A stretch of DNA of 64,000 nt from Neobacillus niacini (GTDB lineage Bacteria > Bacillota > Bacilli > Bacillales > Cytobacillaceae): assembly GCF_023715415.1 (NCBI RefSeq), contig NZ_JAMBOB010000004.1:434001-498000 (forward strand), written 5' to 3'. Position numbers and translations under genes: made by a program. This document shows, piece after piece, positions 35,685-44,478 of this stretch. Position 1 is the stretch's first letter, and every line of letters starts with the position of its first letter. The notes below the pieces were generated by a model. That model was given only the letters and a program-made list of their open reading frames with translations, was not told where the DNA came from and ran no database searches.

Positions 35685-36887
35685 TTGGAGTTATTAGAGT
35701 CAAAGGCTAATGCGAAATCCGTATATATATATCTTTTTATTATTGGGATTGTCCTTGTAGCCTTTAATTTGCGCCCTGCCATTACATCCTTAGGGCCTTT
35801 AGTGGGGATGATTCAGGAGGATGTTGGACTTGCACATTGGAGTGCAGGCTTATTGATGAGTTTACCTTTATTAGTTTTCGCCATCATGTCTCCCCTTGTT
35901 CCAAAAATAGCAAATAAGCTAACAAATGAAATGACATTAATACTGGGATTAACGTCTCTTTTAATCGGTATTTCAATTCGGTCGATTCCGATGACCTTTT
36001 TCCTTTTCACCGGAACTCTTCTGGCTGGATTGGGTATTGCGATTGGAAATGTTCTTTTACCTGCGGTTGTGAAGGATAAGTTCCCAGAGAAATTCGGCTT
36101 AATGACAAGCGTTTATTCCACCTCAATGGGGTTAATCGCATCCCTGGCTTCAGGAGTCAGCATTCCTTTAGCAATGGATTTTAACCTTGGGTGGCAGGGA
36201 GCCCAAATTGTATGGGCGATACCTGTAGTTGTCGCTATCCTAGTATGGGTCTTTCTTCGAAAAAATAACGGAAGGGAGTCCGGCGTCAGCCAAAAGAAAA
36301 CGGGCTCTGACTCTACTTCACTATGGCGTACTCCTCTCGCCTGGCAAATTGCCATTTTCATGGGATTTCAGTCCTTTTTATTTTATGTAACGATTTCTTG
36401 GCTGCCTGAGATCCTACATAGCCATGGAATAAGTTTGGGAACAGCGGGATGGATGCTTTCCTTTACCCAGCTTATGGGATTACCCGCAAGTTTCTTCATT
36501 CCTGTCCTTGCAGGACGTGCGGGGTCACAGGTATGGATTGCTTTCATGTTAGGGATGTGCGCAGTTGTTGGGTATAGCGGGTTACTGTTAGGCGCCTCCT
36601 ATCCGATTTTAATACTCAGTATTGTCTTGATTGGAATTGCATTGGGAGGAAGTTTTCCCCTAGCTCTCACTTATATTGGACTTCGTGCACGAAATGCAAA
36701 TCAAGCAGCAGCGTTATCGGGAATGACACAATCAACAGGTTATCTCCTTGCAGCAGTAGGTCCGTTATTTATAGGCTATTTATTTGACTTGGCGCATTCT
36801 TGGACGGTTCCCATCATTACCCTAATAGTAGTCTCCGTAGTGGTTATTATATTTGGAATGCTGTCTGGTCGAAATCGTTATGTATAA
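35685..36887 (+). CDS. MFS transporter, CynX/NimT (cyanate/2-nitroimidazole) family
   Basis: About 400 residues, from a TTG at 35685 with GAGG nine bases upstream; an ATG at 35664 is the alternative. Twelve membrane segments, with VAFNLRPAITSLGPLVGMIQ in the first two, the hallmark of the CynX/YycB branch, and GGSFPLALTYIGLRARNANQAAALSGMTQSTGYLLAAVGP near residue 330. Substrates in this branch include cyanate and nitroimidazoles, but most members are uncharacterised. Stand-alone gene with a bidirectional terminator after it. Confidence 0.88.
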   Translation: MELLESKANAKSVYIYLFIIGIVLVAFNLRPAITSLGPLVGMIQEDVGLAHWSAGLLMSLPLLVFAIMSPLVPKIANKLTNEMTLILGLTSLLIGISIRSIPMTFFLFTGTLLAGLGIAIGNVLLPAVVKDKFPEKFGLMTSVYSTSMGLIASLASGVSIPLAMDFNLGWQGAQIVWAIPVVVAILVWVFLRKNNGRESGVSQKKTGSDSTSLWRTPLAWQIAIFMGFQSFLFYVTISWLPEILHSHGISLGTAGWMLSFTQLMGLPASFFIPVLAGRAGSQVWIAFMLGMCAVVGYSGLLLGASYPILILSIVLIGIALGGSFPLALTYIGLRARNANQAAALSGMTQSTGYLLAAVGPLFIGYLFDLAHSWTVPIITLIVVSVVVIIFGMLSGRNRYV

Positions 36888-36893
36888 ATTACA

Positions 36894-36926
36894 AAGAAAC
36901 CGAAGGAAAATATCCTTCGGTTTCTT
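36894..36926. terminator. Bidirectional terminator
   Basis: AAGAAACCGAAGGA, loop AAATA, TCCTTCGGTTTCTT: a perfect 14-bp stem between the convergent MFS gene and the acidic repeat protein gene. Confidence 0.9.
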
Positions 36927-36938
36927 ATTGAAAACAGA

Positions 36939-38681
36939 TTAATTTTTTAAATCAATTACAGCAACCGCATCTTCTTCTGTTCCTGCAACCTCTTCAGATT
37001 CAACTTCCGTTTCTACCTTAACAGCTTGTTCGGAAGTTTCAGTTTCAACAGCATCTTCAGCATGTACTTCTACTGCTACCGCATAGACAGCTGAATTGAT
37101 CGCTGCATGTGCTTTAGCATTTTCGCTTGCTTTTACACTAGCTTGTGCCTTTGCTTTGTTAGCTGCAGATGGGTTTACTTTTTCAACCTCAGTTACTTCT
37201 GCCTCTTCTTCAACTACTTCAGTTTCTTCTGTTTCAGTTTCCACTACTACTGCTTCTTCATCAGCTACTACTTCTTCTGCAGCCTCTTCAGATACAACCT
37301 CAGTTTCAACTTCAACAGCTTCTTCAGCAGGTACTTCTTCTGCTACTGCATGGACAGCTGAATTGGCTGCTGCATGTGCTTTAGCATTTTCGCTTGCTTT
37401 TACACTAGCTTGTGCCTTTGCTTTGTTAGCTGCGGATGGGTTTACTTTTTCAACCTCAGTTACTTCTGCCTCTTCTTCAACTACTTCAGTTTCTTCTGTT
37501 TCAGTTTCCACTACTATTGTTTCTTCATCAGCCACTACTTCTTCTGTAGCGTCTTCAGATACAACCTCAGTTTCAACTTCAACAGCTTCTTCAGCAGGAA
37601 CTTCTACTGCTGCTGCAAGTACAGCTGAATTGGCTGCTGCATGTGCTTTAGCAGTATCACTTGCTTTTACACTAGCTTGTGACTTTGCTTTGTTAGCTGC
37701 AGATGGGTTTACTTTTTCAACCTCAGTTACTTCTGCCTCTTCTTCAACTACTTCAGTTTCTTCTGTCTCAGTATCAGCTACTACTGTTTCTTCATCAGCC
37801 ACTACTTCTTCTGTAGCGTCTTCAGATACAACCTCAGTTTCAACTTCAACAGCTTCTTCAGCAGGGACTTCTAATGCTGCTGCAAGTACAGCTGAATTGG
37901 CTGCTGCATGTGCCTTAGCAGTATCGCTTGCTTTTACACTAGCTTTTGACTTTGCCTTGTTAGCTGCAGATGGGTTTACTTTTTCCTCTTCCTCAACAGC
38001 TTCAGCTTCTTCGTCATCTTCAGTTTTTACAATTGCGTCAGTTTCAAAATCGATGTTTTCGGAATCTTCATCCTCATCTTCTTCATCTTCAATTCTTACA
38101 ACCGAGTCGGAGTCAGCGTCTGTTTCTTCTTCCTCTTCTTTTGCTGCGTCGTCCTCATCTTCCGTTTTAGCAACTACATCGTTATCAACATCAACTGCTT
38201 CTTCAGATTCAGAATCCGTAGTCGTATCTGCTTCAGTTACATCGGTTGCAGCTTCAGGTTCAAGTTCAATAACAGGTGTTGTTTCCTCAACTGGTGCTTC
38301 TTCCTTTACTTCCTCTTCCACAACAACATCTTCAGCTTTTTCACCTTTTCCAAGAACAGCTGAATTTGGTGCTGCGTGCAATTTTGCATTTTCGCTTGCA
38401 TGTTCACTCGCCTGTGACTTACTAGCTTTTTCTTCATTTGGCTTTACTTGTACGCTTACTTCTTCCTTTGCCTGAACAGCTGGTGCTGCCGGAACAACTG
38501 GTTTAACATTCACATTAACCTTTGCGTTATTGGATTGTTGCGCTTGTACAGGTTTTTCAGTTTTAGCGTGATCTGGTCCTGCTGCTTCTGTAAATTGACC
38601 TCCAGCAAAAATTCCAAACGATAATGCTCCTGCAAGTACAAAAGATTTAGCAACTTTATTAGGGTTTAAGTAATGTTTCAT
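36939..38681 (-). CDS. Secreted acidic repeat protein (Ala/Glu/Val-rich)
   Basis: 580 residues from the ATG at 38681 with AAAAGGAGC upstream. Signal peptide of about 30 residues (KSFVLAGALSFGIFAGGQFTEAA). The rest is low-complexity and acidic. A motif of the form KASENAKAHAAANSAV occurs five times, each followed by a long Glu/Val/Thr run; the last copies lie in near-identical 89-residue repeats starting KVNPSAANKAK. A central segment (about 150-250) is almost all acidic. No known domain or wall anchor is seen. It may be a disordered surface or matrix protein. The gene before it also encodes a secreted low-complexity protein with a NENAK motif. Confidence 0.8.
   Translation of the reverse strand: MKHYLNPNKVAKSFVLAGALSFGIFAGGQFTEAAGPDHAKTEKPVQAQQSNNAKVNVNVKPVVPAAPAVQAKEEVSVQVKPNEEKASKSQASEHASENAKLHAAPNSAVLGKGEKAEDVVVEEEVKEEAPVEETTPVIELEPEAATDVTEADTTTDSESEEAVDVDNDVVAKTEDEDDAAKEEEEETDADSDSVVRIEDEEDEDEDSENIDFETDAIVKTEDDEEAEAVEEEEKVNPSAANKAKSKASVKASDTAKAHAAANSAVLAAALEVPAEEAVEVETEVVSEDATEEVVADEETVVADTETEETEVVEEEAEVTEVEKVNPSAANKAKSQASVKASDTAKAHAAANSAVLAAAVEVPAEEAVEVETEVVSEDATEEVVADEETIVVETETEETEVVEEEAEVTEVEKVNPSAANKAKAQASVKASENAKAHAAANSAVHAVAEEVPAEEAVEVETEVVSEEAAEEVVADEEAVVVETETEETEVVEEEAEVTEVEKVNPSAANKAKAQASVKASENAKAHAAINSAVYAVAVEVHAEDAVETETSEQAVKVETEVESEEVAGTEEDAVAVIDLKN
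37107..37975 (-). repeat. 267-bp in-frame tandem repeats
   Basis: About three near-identical copies with a period of 267 bases (89 codons), for example the block beginning near 37107 recurs at 37374 and 37641. Differences are mostly single-base, so the array is either recent or kept uniform by recombination. Confidence 0.9.
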
Positions 38682-38719
38682 TTTTAATTCGCTCCTTTTA
38701 TTATCATGATCCGTGGCTT

Positions 38720-39571
38720 TTAGCTGCGGGTAACATTGGTTAATAAAGGAGCTGCCTGCGGCGGTGGCGGTGGCGGAGCATTCACCCATTGAGTATTCAT
38801 CAAGGCTTGCCGGGAAAGGTATGGCTGAACAAGTTTGATCTCAAAGTAATCATTCCATTCAAACCATTTATCCAAAAAGCTTAAATTATTTATCCCATGA
38901 TTGACCCGATCATTTGATTGACCCCCTGAACCGTTGCTTCTCTGTGTTTGATTCAGTGCTTGGTTTACCTTAGGTATCTCTTCCTTGCTGGCAGGATTTT
39001 TCTGTGGCTCCTGCACAACGGATTCTGATTTTGTTATTTCTAAGTCTTCAGCTTGCAAATAGTCAATATTATCTACTTTTTCTGGTTTTACTTTTTCGAC
39101 TTTATCTTCACTAACAGTATCTTGGATAGAATTTTTAGGATTCAACTGTTCTACTGTATGATTTGCTTGGACAGCCTCTCTATGTTCGGGGACATTGACC
39201 TGAACAACCTTTTCAGCCTTCTTTACCACCGACTTCGCGTTTTCATTTGCCTGCTCTGGCAAACTTTTTTCCAACGCAGCCTGATTTGGCGTATTTTGGG
39301 CTGGAAGCTGTTTTGCTTGTGCTTGGTTTTCAAGAGCTTGTTCAGGAATACTCATGTTCAGCGATTGCGCCTCTTCAGCTTTTGCTGGTACTGCTATTGT
39401 TGCAGGTTCTGGTTTTGATGCCGCTTCTGGTATTGAAGCTTGTTCCGGTATTGAAGCCGGAGCTTGTCCCTTTTGCGGACGAAGTTCATTCTTCTCAGCA
39501 AAAGCATTGTCTGGAAAAAACATCGCCGCACCAACAAATAGAGCTGTTATAAGAAATTGGCGGAAGTGCAC
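38720..39571 (-). CDS. Secreted low-complexity protein with polyproline near the C terminus
   Basis: 283 residues from the GTG at 39571 (AAGGGGGGTG upstream). Signal peptide ending PDNAFAEK. The mature protein is rich in Gln, Pro, Ala, Glu and Lys with repeated IPEQA and PEQA motifs, including LPEQANENAKSVVKKAEK, which recalls the ASENAK motif of the next gene. The C-terminal ~65 residues look more structured (NHGINNLSFLDKWFEWNDYFEIKLVQPYLSRQ, in part) and end with six prolines. Function unknown; I would place it at the cell surface with its neighbour. Confidence 0.7.
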   Translation of the reverse strand: MHFRQFLITALFVGAAMFFPDNAFAEKNELRPQKGQAPASIPEQASIPEAASKPEPATIAVPAKAEEAQSLNMSIPEQALENQAQAKQLPAQNTPNQAALEKSLPEQANENAKSVVKKAEKVVQVNVPEHREAVQANHTVEQLNPKNSIQDTVSEDKVEKVKPEKVDNIDYLQAEDLEITKSESVVQEPQKNPASKEEIPKVNQALNQTQRSNGSGGQSNDRVNHGINNLSFLDKWFEWNDYFEIKLVQPYLSRQALMNTQWVNAPPPPPPQAAPLLTNVTRS

Positions 39572-39707
39572 TATTTCACCCCCCTTCAATGATTCGTAAC
39601 GTTCACCAACAAAATTCGAGCAAAATCTTCGTTTTTTGTCGTTTTTCTTTATAAACGATTCTTTTCACCCAATTCACTTCAACATTTTGGGTAATTTTTA
39701 ACATAAC

Positions 39708-39741
39708 AAAAGACGATTCGGGGGGAACGAATCGTCTCTTT
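39708..39741. terminator. Terminator of doxX copy 2
   Basis: AAAAGACGATTCG and CGAATCGTCTCTTT around a GGGGGAA loop; same family as the other doxX terminators. Confidence 0.85.
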
Positions 39742-39752
39742 GTACCTACTAG

Positions 39753-40262
39753 TTAGGCCGCTGCTTTATTTTTTTCAGTATTAGTCTTTATTGTTTTACG
39801 TAGGAATGGTACTACCCAGTAGTCTAAACCAAATTTACCAGCGTTGAAACCTGCTGTTAAGATGATGAAGCCTAAGAAAATGTCTGTTGGGTTATGAGAT
39901 ACAGTTCCGGCTAGGAAGAAAGAGAAGTTCATTACTAGACCAAAGAACATTGCTGCTGTTGTTAAGCATCCAAGCATAAGTCCTAAACCAATTAGTGTTT
40001 CACCCCAAGGAACGATGAAGTTGAAAACATCGATATTTGGAAGTGCAAAGCTTTCTAAGAAGTTCACGTACCAGCCGTAGACCATATTGCCGTCTGGCCC
40101 TTTAACTGGATTTGCTACAGCATTTTTCAAGTATCCTGAAGCGTCGAAGCCGCCTGTAATTTTATGAAAACCAGCTGTGAACCATGCGTAGCCTAGGTAT
40201 AAACGAATAATAGTTAAAATAGCTGCTGAGATTTTATTTTCTCTTAAGAAATGATTAAACAT
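39753..40262 (-). CDS. DoxX family membrane protein, copy 2
   Basis: 169 residues, nearly identical to copy 1 up to about residue 145 (differences such as S/A at 12 and S/N in GPDGNMVYG), then a different basic tail (LRKTIKTNTEKNKAAA). Four membrane segments. The upstream region contains a near-perfect Rex box (40339-40356), so expression probably rises when the NADH/NAD+ ratio is high. The region 40263-40558 otherwise holds this promoter and, on the other strand, the upstream region of the LysM-GH18 gene. Confidence 0.9.
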   Translation of the reverse strand: MFNHFLRENKISAAILTIIRLYLGYAWFTAGFHKITGGFDASGYLKNAVANPVKGPDGNMVYGWYVNFLESFALPNIDVFNFIVPWGETLIGLGLMLGCLTTAAMFFGLVMNFSFFLAGTVSHNPTDIFLGFIILTAGFNAGKFGLDYWVVPFLRKTIKTNTEKNKAAA

Positions 40263-40338
40263 AAGTCATTCCACCTTTCAATTTTTGTTTGTTCTTTATA
40301 CTTACACTATACTCGTTTTTCACCTTTTTAACATGACA

Positions 40339-40356
40339 ATGTGAACAATTTCACAA
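40339..40356 (-). promoter_or_regulatory. Rex box upstream of doxX copy 2
   Basis: ATGTGAACAATTTCACAA matches the Rex consensus TTGTGAANNNNTTCACAA at 13 of 14 fixed positions. It lies about 75 bases upstream of the start codon, with a conserved TATAGT -10-like element between them. Confidence 0.75.
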
Positions 40357-40558
40357 TATATTCAAAATGCTTTGACAGAATGTTGAACAGCACAAGATTA
40401 GTGACATTTTAGAAAAAAAGAACCTTAAAAAATATACGCTGCTTGATCACATGAAGGCAAATTTGTTGAATCCATTTTCTTTAAATATCTAGACAGATTA
40501 CACAATGTTCCCTATCAACATATAGTACATTATTCATGGAAAAGTTGGAGGCGATCGT

Positions 40559-41974
40559 TTGCTTATACATGTTGTCCGAAGCGGAGAAACGCTTTGGCAA
40601 ATTGCCAATCGTTTTAATGTAGATATGAATGGAATTATCGAAGGAAACGGCCTGCAAAACCCAAACCAACTGGTGGTTGGTCAGTCGTTAGTTGTTCCGG
40701 TGCCAGGCACTTGGCACGTCATAAAAAGCGGTGAAACGTTATGGTCCATTTCGCAGCAATATGGTGTGACGATAAATTCAATTATCCAAGCAAATCAAAT
40801 CACCAATCCGAATGTTTTATATCCCGGAACCCGCCTAATGATCCCGTCAAGAATCCATGTCATCCAGCCGGGAGAAACGTTATGGCAAGTGGCGAACCGA
40901 TACGGAGTTACGGTTCAATCTCTTATCAGCGAGAACCAAATACAAAATCCAAACCTTATTTACCCGGGTTTACAACTAAGAATTCCAGTAAGGAAACCAA
41001 CCATTGAAGTAAATGCCTATTCTTATCAAGCAGACGCTTCAGGTGCCCAGACCATACATGAGCTTGGTGACTATTTAACATATGCAAGTCCATTTGCCTA
41101 TCTGATTAATGAGAACGGAAACCTGCAGCCAGTCCGGGATGATTTAATGATTCAAGCTGCCATTGAAGAAAATGTCGTACCGATGATGTCAATTACAAAC
41201 TTCACCTCCACTGCAGCTGGCTCCAATTTAGCTCATACCATTTTGGCTAGTCCGGAATTACGGGAGAAAGTCATCACCAATATGCTCCGGATTATGGAGG
41301 AAAAGGGATACCAGGGAGTTAACATTGACTTTGAAAATGTATTACCGGCAGATCGGATGAATTACAATCAATTTCTTCAGATGACCGTTGACCGACTTCA
41401 TCCAAGGGGCTATTTTGTTTCAACCGCAGTGGCTCCAAAATTGAGCGCAACACAAGCGGGTCTGTTATATGAGGCACATGATTATGAGGCACATGGCCGG
41501 ATTGCTGATTTTGTTGTGCTCATGACCTATGAGTGGGGATATCGGCTTGGTCCGCCTCAGGCAATCTCGCCTGTTAACCAAATGAGACGTGTCGTAGAAT
41601 ATGCGCTTTCCGTCATGCCAGCAGAAAAAATATTCTTAGGATTTCAGATTTATGCACGTGATTGGCTTCTTCCCCATGTTCAAGGTCAAGAGGCTGAAAC
41701 ATTTAGTACCCAAGAAGCGGTTGCTCGTGCTGTGAAATACGGAGCCACCATTCAATATGACACCCTCACCCAATCGCCATTTTTCCGCTACGTCGATGAA
41801 CAAGGGCGCGGGCATGAGGTTTGGTTTGAAGACGCACGAAGCGCCCAAGCGAAATTCGACTTGGCCAAAGAATTCAATCTGCGTGGAATCAGTTACTGGG
41901 CATTGGGATATCCATATCCCTCAAACTGGACGTTATTAAGGGATAATTTTACTATAAAGAAGTTAAGTCGATAA
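40559..41974 (+). CDS. Spore peptidoglycan hydrolase, LysM x3 with GH18 (YaaH/SleL type)
   Basis: 471 residues, TTG start with GGAGGCGATCG upstream. Three LysM domains (about 2-47, 51-97 and 99-144; each with SGETLW or PGETLW and a final PG or VP motif). The GH18 domain (about 155-465) has the catalytic motif GVNIDFENV near residue 260 (family DxxDxE shape). SleL/YaaH are N-acetylglucosaminidases acting on spore cortex during germination; known ones have two LysM domains, so three is a small difference. No signal peptide, as in that group, which is placed in the spore coat from the mother cell. Confidence 0.92.
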   Translation: MLIHVVRSGETLWQIANRFNVDMNGIIEGNGLQNPNQLVVGQSLVVPVPGTWHVIKSGETLWSISQQYGVTINSIIQANQITNPNVLYPGTRLMIPSRIHVIQPGETLWQVANRYGVTVQSLISENQIQNPNLIYPGLQLRIPVRKPTIEVNAYSYQADASGAQTIHELGDYLTYASPFAYLINENGNLQPVRDDLMIQAAIEENVVPMMSITNFTSTAAGSNLAHTILASPELREKVITNMLRIMEEKGYQGVNIDFENVLPADRMNYNQFLQMTVDRLHPRGYFVSTAVAPKLSATQAGLLYEAHDYEAHGRIADFVVLMTYEWGYRLGPPQAISPVNQMRRVVEYALSVMPAEKIFLGFQIYARDWLLPHVQGQEAETFSTQEAVARAVKYGATIQYDTLTQSPFFRYVDEQGRGHEVWFEDARSAQAKFDLAKEFNLRGISYWALGYPYPSNWTLLRDNFTIKKLSR

Positions 41975-42002
41975 CTTAAAGAAAAAACATTGTAAACACA
42001 GC

Positions 42003-42040
42003 AAAAAGACGATTCGCAAGGGGGAGCAAATCGTCTTTTT
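42003..42040. terminator. Terminator between the LysM-GH18 gene and doxX copy 3
   Basis: AAAAAGACGATTCGC and CAAATCGTCTTTTT flank a G-rich loop; it can serve both convergent genes. Confidence 0.85.
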
Positions 42041-42049
42041 GGTGACCAC

Positions 42050-42553
42050 TTATGCAGCTGATTTTTCCTTGTTTTTTCCAACTGTTTTGTTGATGAATGG
42101 AACTACCCAGTAGTCTAAACCAAATTTACCTGCGTTGAAGCCTGCTGTTAAGATGATGAAGCCTAAGAAAATGTCTGTTGGATTGTGTGATACAGTTCCG
42201 GCTAGGAAGAAAGAGAAGTTCATTACTAGACCAAAGAACATTGCTGCTGTTGTTAAGCATCCAAGCATAAGTCCTAAACCGATTAATGTTTCGCCCCAAG
42301 GAACGATGAAGTTGAAAACATCGATGTTTGGCAATGCAAAGCTTTCTAAGAAGTTCACGTACCAGCTGTAAACCATGTTTCCGTCTGGACCTGTTACGGG
42401 TTTAGCAATTGCTCCTTTTAGAAATCCTGAAGCGTCGAATCCGCCTGTAATTTTATGAAAACCAGCTGTGAACCATGAGTAGCCTAGGTATAAACGAATA
42501 ATAGTTAAAATAGCTGCTGAGGTTTTATTTTCCCTTAGAAAATGGTTAAACAT
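42050..42553 (-). CDS. DoxX family membrane protein, copy 3
   Basis: 167 residues. Differs from copies 1 and 2 mainly in residues 40-60 (SGFLKGAIAKPVTGPDGNMVYSW) and the tail (TVGKNKEKSAA). Same four membrane segments. The upstream sequence matches that of copy 2 almost base for base over about 120 bases, including the Rex box at 42630, so the duplicated unit covers promoter, gene and terminator. Confidence 0.9.
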   Translation of the reverse strand: MFNHFLRENKTSAAILTIIRLYLGYSWFTAGFHKITGGFDASGFLKGAIAKPVTGPDGNMVYSWYVNFLESFALPNIDVFNFIVPWGETLIGLGLMLGCLTTAAMFFGLVMNFSFFLAGTVSHNPTDIFLGFIILTAGFNAGKFGLDYWVVPFINKTVGKNKEKSAA

Positions 42554-42629
42554 AAGTCATTCCTTCTTTCAATATTTGTTTGTTCTTTATACTTACACTA
42601 TACTCGTTTCTTACCTTTTTAACATGATA

Positions 42630-42647
42630 ATGTGAACAATTTCACAA
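42630..42647 (-). promoter_or_regulatory. Rex box upstream of doxX copy 3
   Basis: ATGTGAACAATTTCACAA, identical to the box upstream of copy 2 and at the same distance from the gene. Confidence 0.75.
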
Positions 42648-42778
42648 TACGTTCAAAATGCTTTGACAGAATGTTGAACAATATTAAAACGTAACTATTA
42701 TCATCGGTATCCAAGAGTGTTTTCCGCCATCTGCCAGTATTTCTTGCCATCCGCCAGTATTCGAACCAAATCAAAGAA

Positions 42779-42818
42779 AGCTAGGAAGACACGAACTAGC
42801 CCAGTGTGTCTCTTAGCT
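42779..42818 (-). terminator. Hairpin spanning the GGDEF gene stop codon
   Basis: Minus strand AGCTAAGAGACAC pairs with GTGTCTTCCTAGCT, followed by TTCTTTG. Just beyond it (42725-42765) lies a short direct repeat, GCCATCTGCCAGTATT and GCCATCCGCCAGTATT. Confidence 0.55.
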
Positions 42819-43452
42819 TTTTTTGTGATTTTATATGATACATGTTTTTATCAGCTACTTTTAATAGATCTTCTAGGCACATTCCCTGCTTAGGGAAGAG
42901 GGCTGCGCCGATTGAAGCACTTATTTTCACATCATTGAATGACAGCTGTCTCAAATTTTGATGGATTCGCTCCAGCATTTTATCCAAATCTTCCTTCCTA
43001 TGAATATCAGGCGATAGAATGAGGAATTCATCTCCTCCCCAACGGGCTACGATATCTGATTTCCTTACACTTCGCTTCAATTGATTCGTAATTAGAATTA
43101 AATATTCATCCCCCGATTTATGTCCCAAATGATCATTGACCAATTTAAAGTCATTTACGTCAAGAAGCAAAACAGCACCAGTCTGGCCATTCTGTTCTAA
43201 CCTAGACTTTATGGAAGTAAATGCAGACTCCACGTATCTTCGATTATATATTCCTGTTAAAGGGTCCTTCTCCGAATAATACTTTGCTTTATCGTATTGC
43301 TTGCCAAACCACCAAGCAAGTGGAAGCAATATGGGATATCCAATATACTCAATCAAGTCTATATAACCATCTCTTAAAAAATAATAAGATGTATATAGTA
43401 GATTTATAAAAAAAACAAATAAAAATGTAATGATTCTCCCATTATATTTCAC
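42796..43452 (-). CDS. Membrane-bound GGDEF diguanylate cyclase
   Basis: 218 residues. Two short membrane segments (about 7-25 and 31-48) are followed by a GGDEF domain (about 60-215) with the intact active site ARWGGDEFLIL and the substrate loop DPLTGIYNRRYVESAF. No RxxD inhibitory site is obvious five residues before GGDEF. It should make cyclic di-GMP at the membrane. It is a single gene placed between two doxX copies. Confidence 0.9.
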   Translation of the reverse strand: MKYNGRIITFLFVFFINLLYTSYYFLRDGYIDLIEYIGYPILLPLAWWFGKQYDKAKYYSEKDPLTGIYNRRYVESAFTSIKSRLEQNGQTGAVLLLDVNDFKLVNDHLGHKSGDEYLILITNQLKRSVRKSDIVARWGGDEFLILSPDIHRKEDLDKMLERIHQNLRQLSFNDVKISASIGAALFPKQGMCLEDLLKVADKNMYHIKSQKKLRDTLG

Positions 43453-43802
43453 TTTATCAACATCCTCATAAATTAAATAGAAAATATTGCGTTTTCATTT
43501 TTCATAAACTTAATTGGGTTCATAATACAATTTTACTATAAAAGTTGGAAAATTAAGTATGAAGATTAGCAATAGTCGAAAATTCGGCAAACTCTGACTG
43601 ATTTCTTCTTAACTAATCGTTTGATTAAAACTACTCCAAGCCCTTGGGAACAAAGGACCTTTATCTGTTTTTCGGAAAAAATTCTGTCGATAAATAGTTT
43701 CCCAACCCCCACCTGAATTTCCCCTTTTTACGCCATTAGCAATTCATTCATACAAACACAAAAAACGATCCGGATTCCGAATCGTCTTTTGTGTAACTCT
43801 AT
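43453..43802. other. Gap between GGDEF gene and doxX copy 4
   Basis: No convincing gene. It holds the upstream region of the GGDEF gene (AT-rich, near 43453-43560) and the doxX copy 4 terminator at 43761-43792. Nothing else was recognised. Confidence 0.5.
43761..43792. terminator. Terminator of doxX copy 4
   Basis: AAAACGATCCGGA and TCCGAATCGTCTTTT form a hairpin; a shorter member of the doxX terminator family without the G-rich loop. Confidence 0.75.
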
Positions 43803-44318
43803 TTATGCACCTGCTTTTGCTTTGTCTTTTCCAACGTATGTTTTAGCTGTTTTGCGGATGAATGGAACTACCCAGCGGTCTAAACCATATTTCCCTGCGT
43901 TGAAGCCTGCAGTTAAGATGATGAACCCTAAGAAAATGTCAGTTGGGTTATGAGATACGGTGCCTGCTAAGAAAAAGCTGAAGTTCATTACTAATCCGAA
44001 GAACATGGCTGCTGTTGTTAAGCATCCTAATAGAAGTCCTAAACCGATTAACGCTTCGCCCCAAGGTACAATGAAGTTGAACAAGTCGATGTTTGGCAGT
44101 GCAAAGTTTTCTAAGAAGTTAACATACCATCCGTAAACCATGCTCCCATCTGGACCTTTAACTGGGTTCGCTATTGCATTCCCTAGATATCCTGAAGCGT
44201 CGAATCCGTCTGTGATTTTATGAAGACCTGCCGTAAACCAAGCATAGCCGAGATATAAACGAATGACTGTTAAAATAGCTGCAGCAATCTTATTTTCTCT
44301 TAAAAATTTATTAAACAT
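43803..44318 (-). CDS. DoxX family membrane protein, copy 4
   Basis: 171 residues, the most diverged of the four (FNKFLRENKIAAAILTVIRLY at the start, GLHKITDGFDASGYLGNAIANP, ENFALPNIDLFNF, tail AKTYVGKDKAKAGA). Four membrane segments are kept. Its upstream region still aligns with those of the others (TATACTTACACTATA and TTGACGGAATGTTGAACAG), with a partial Rex-like TGTGAATTAAACACT similar to copy 1. Copies 1/4 and 2/3 thus form two promoter subtypes. Confidence 0.9.
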   Translation of the reverse strand: MFNKFLRENKIAAAILTVIRLYLGYAWFTAGLHKITDGFDASGYLGNAIANPVKGPDGSMVYGWYVNFLENFALPNIDLFNFIVPWGEALIGLGLLLGCLTTAAMFFGLVMNFSFFLAGTVSHNPTDIFLGFIILTAGFNAGKYGLDRWVVPFIRKTAKTYVGKDKAKAGA

Positions 44319-44478
44319 AAAGCATTCCGCCTTTCAAAATTTACTTGTTCTTTATACTTACACTATATGGGATATCGACAGTTACTAACATGGATATAGT
44401 GTTTAATTCACAGTATGTTTGAAATGTTTTGACGGAATGTTGAACAGCTGAAAAGTTGGTTATTTTATATGAAGTATC

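Noticed and set aside
37096-38475. A 459-codon plus-strand open frame rich in Ala, Ser and Thr
   Set aside because: It is the antisense shadow of the repetitive acidic protein gene; the repeat composition keeps the opposite strand open. No ribosome site, and the real gene has a signal peptide and start site.
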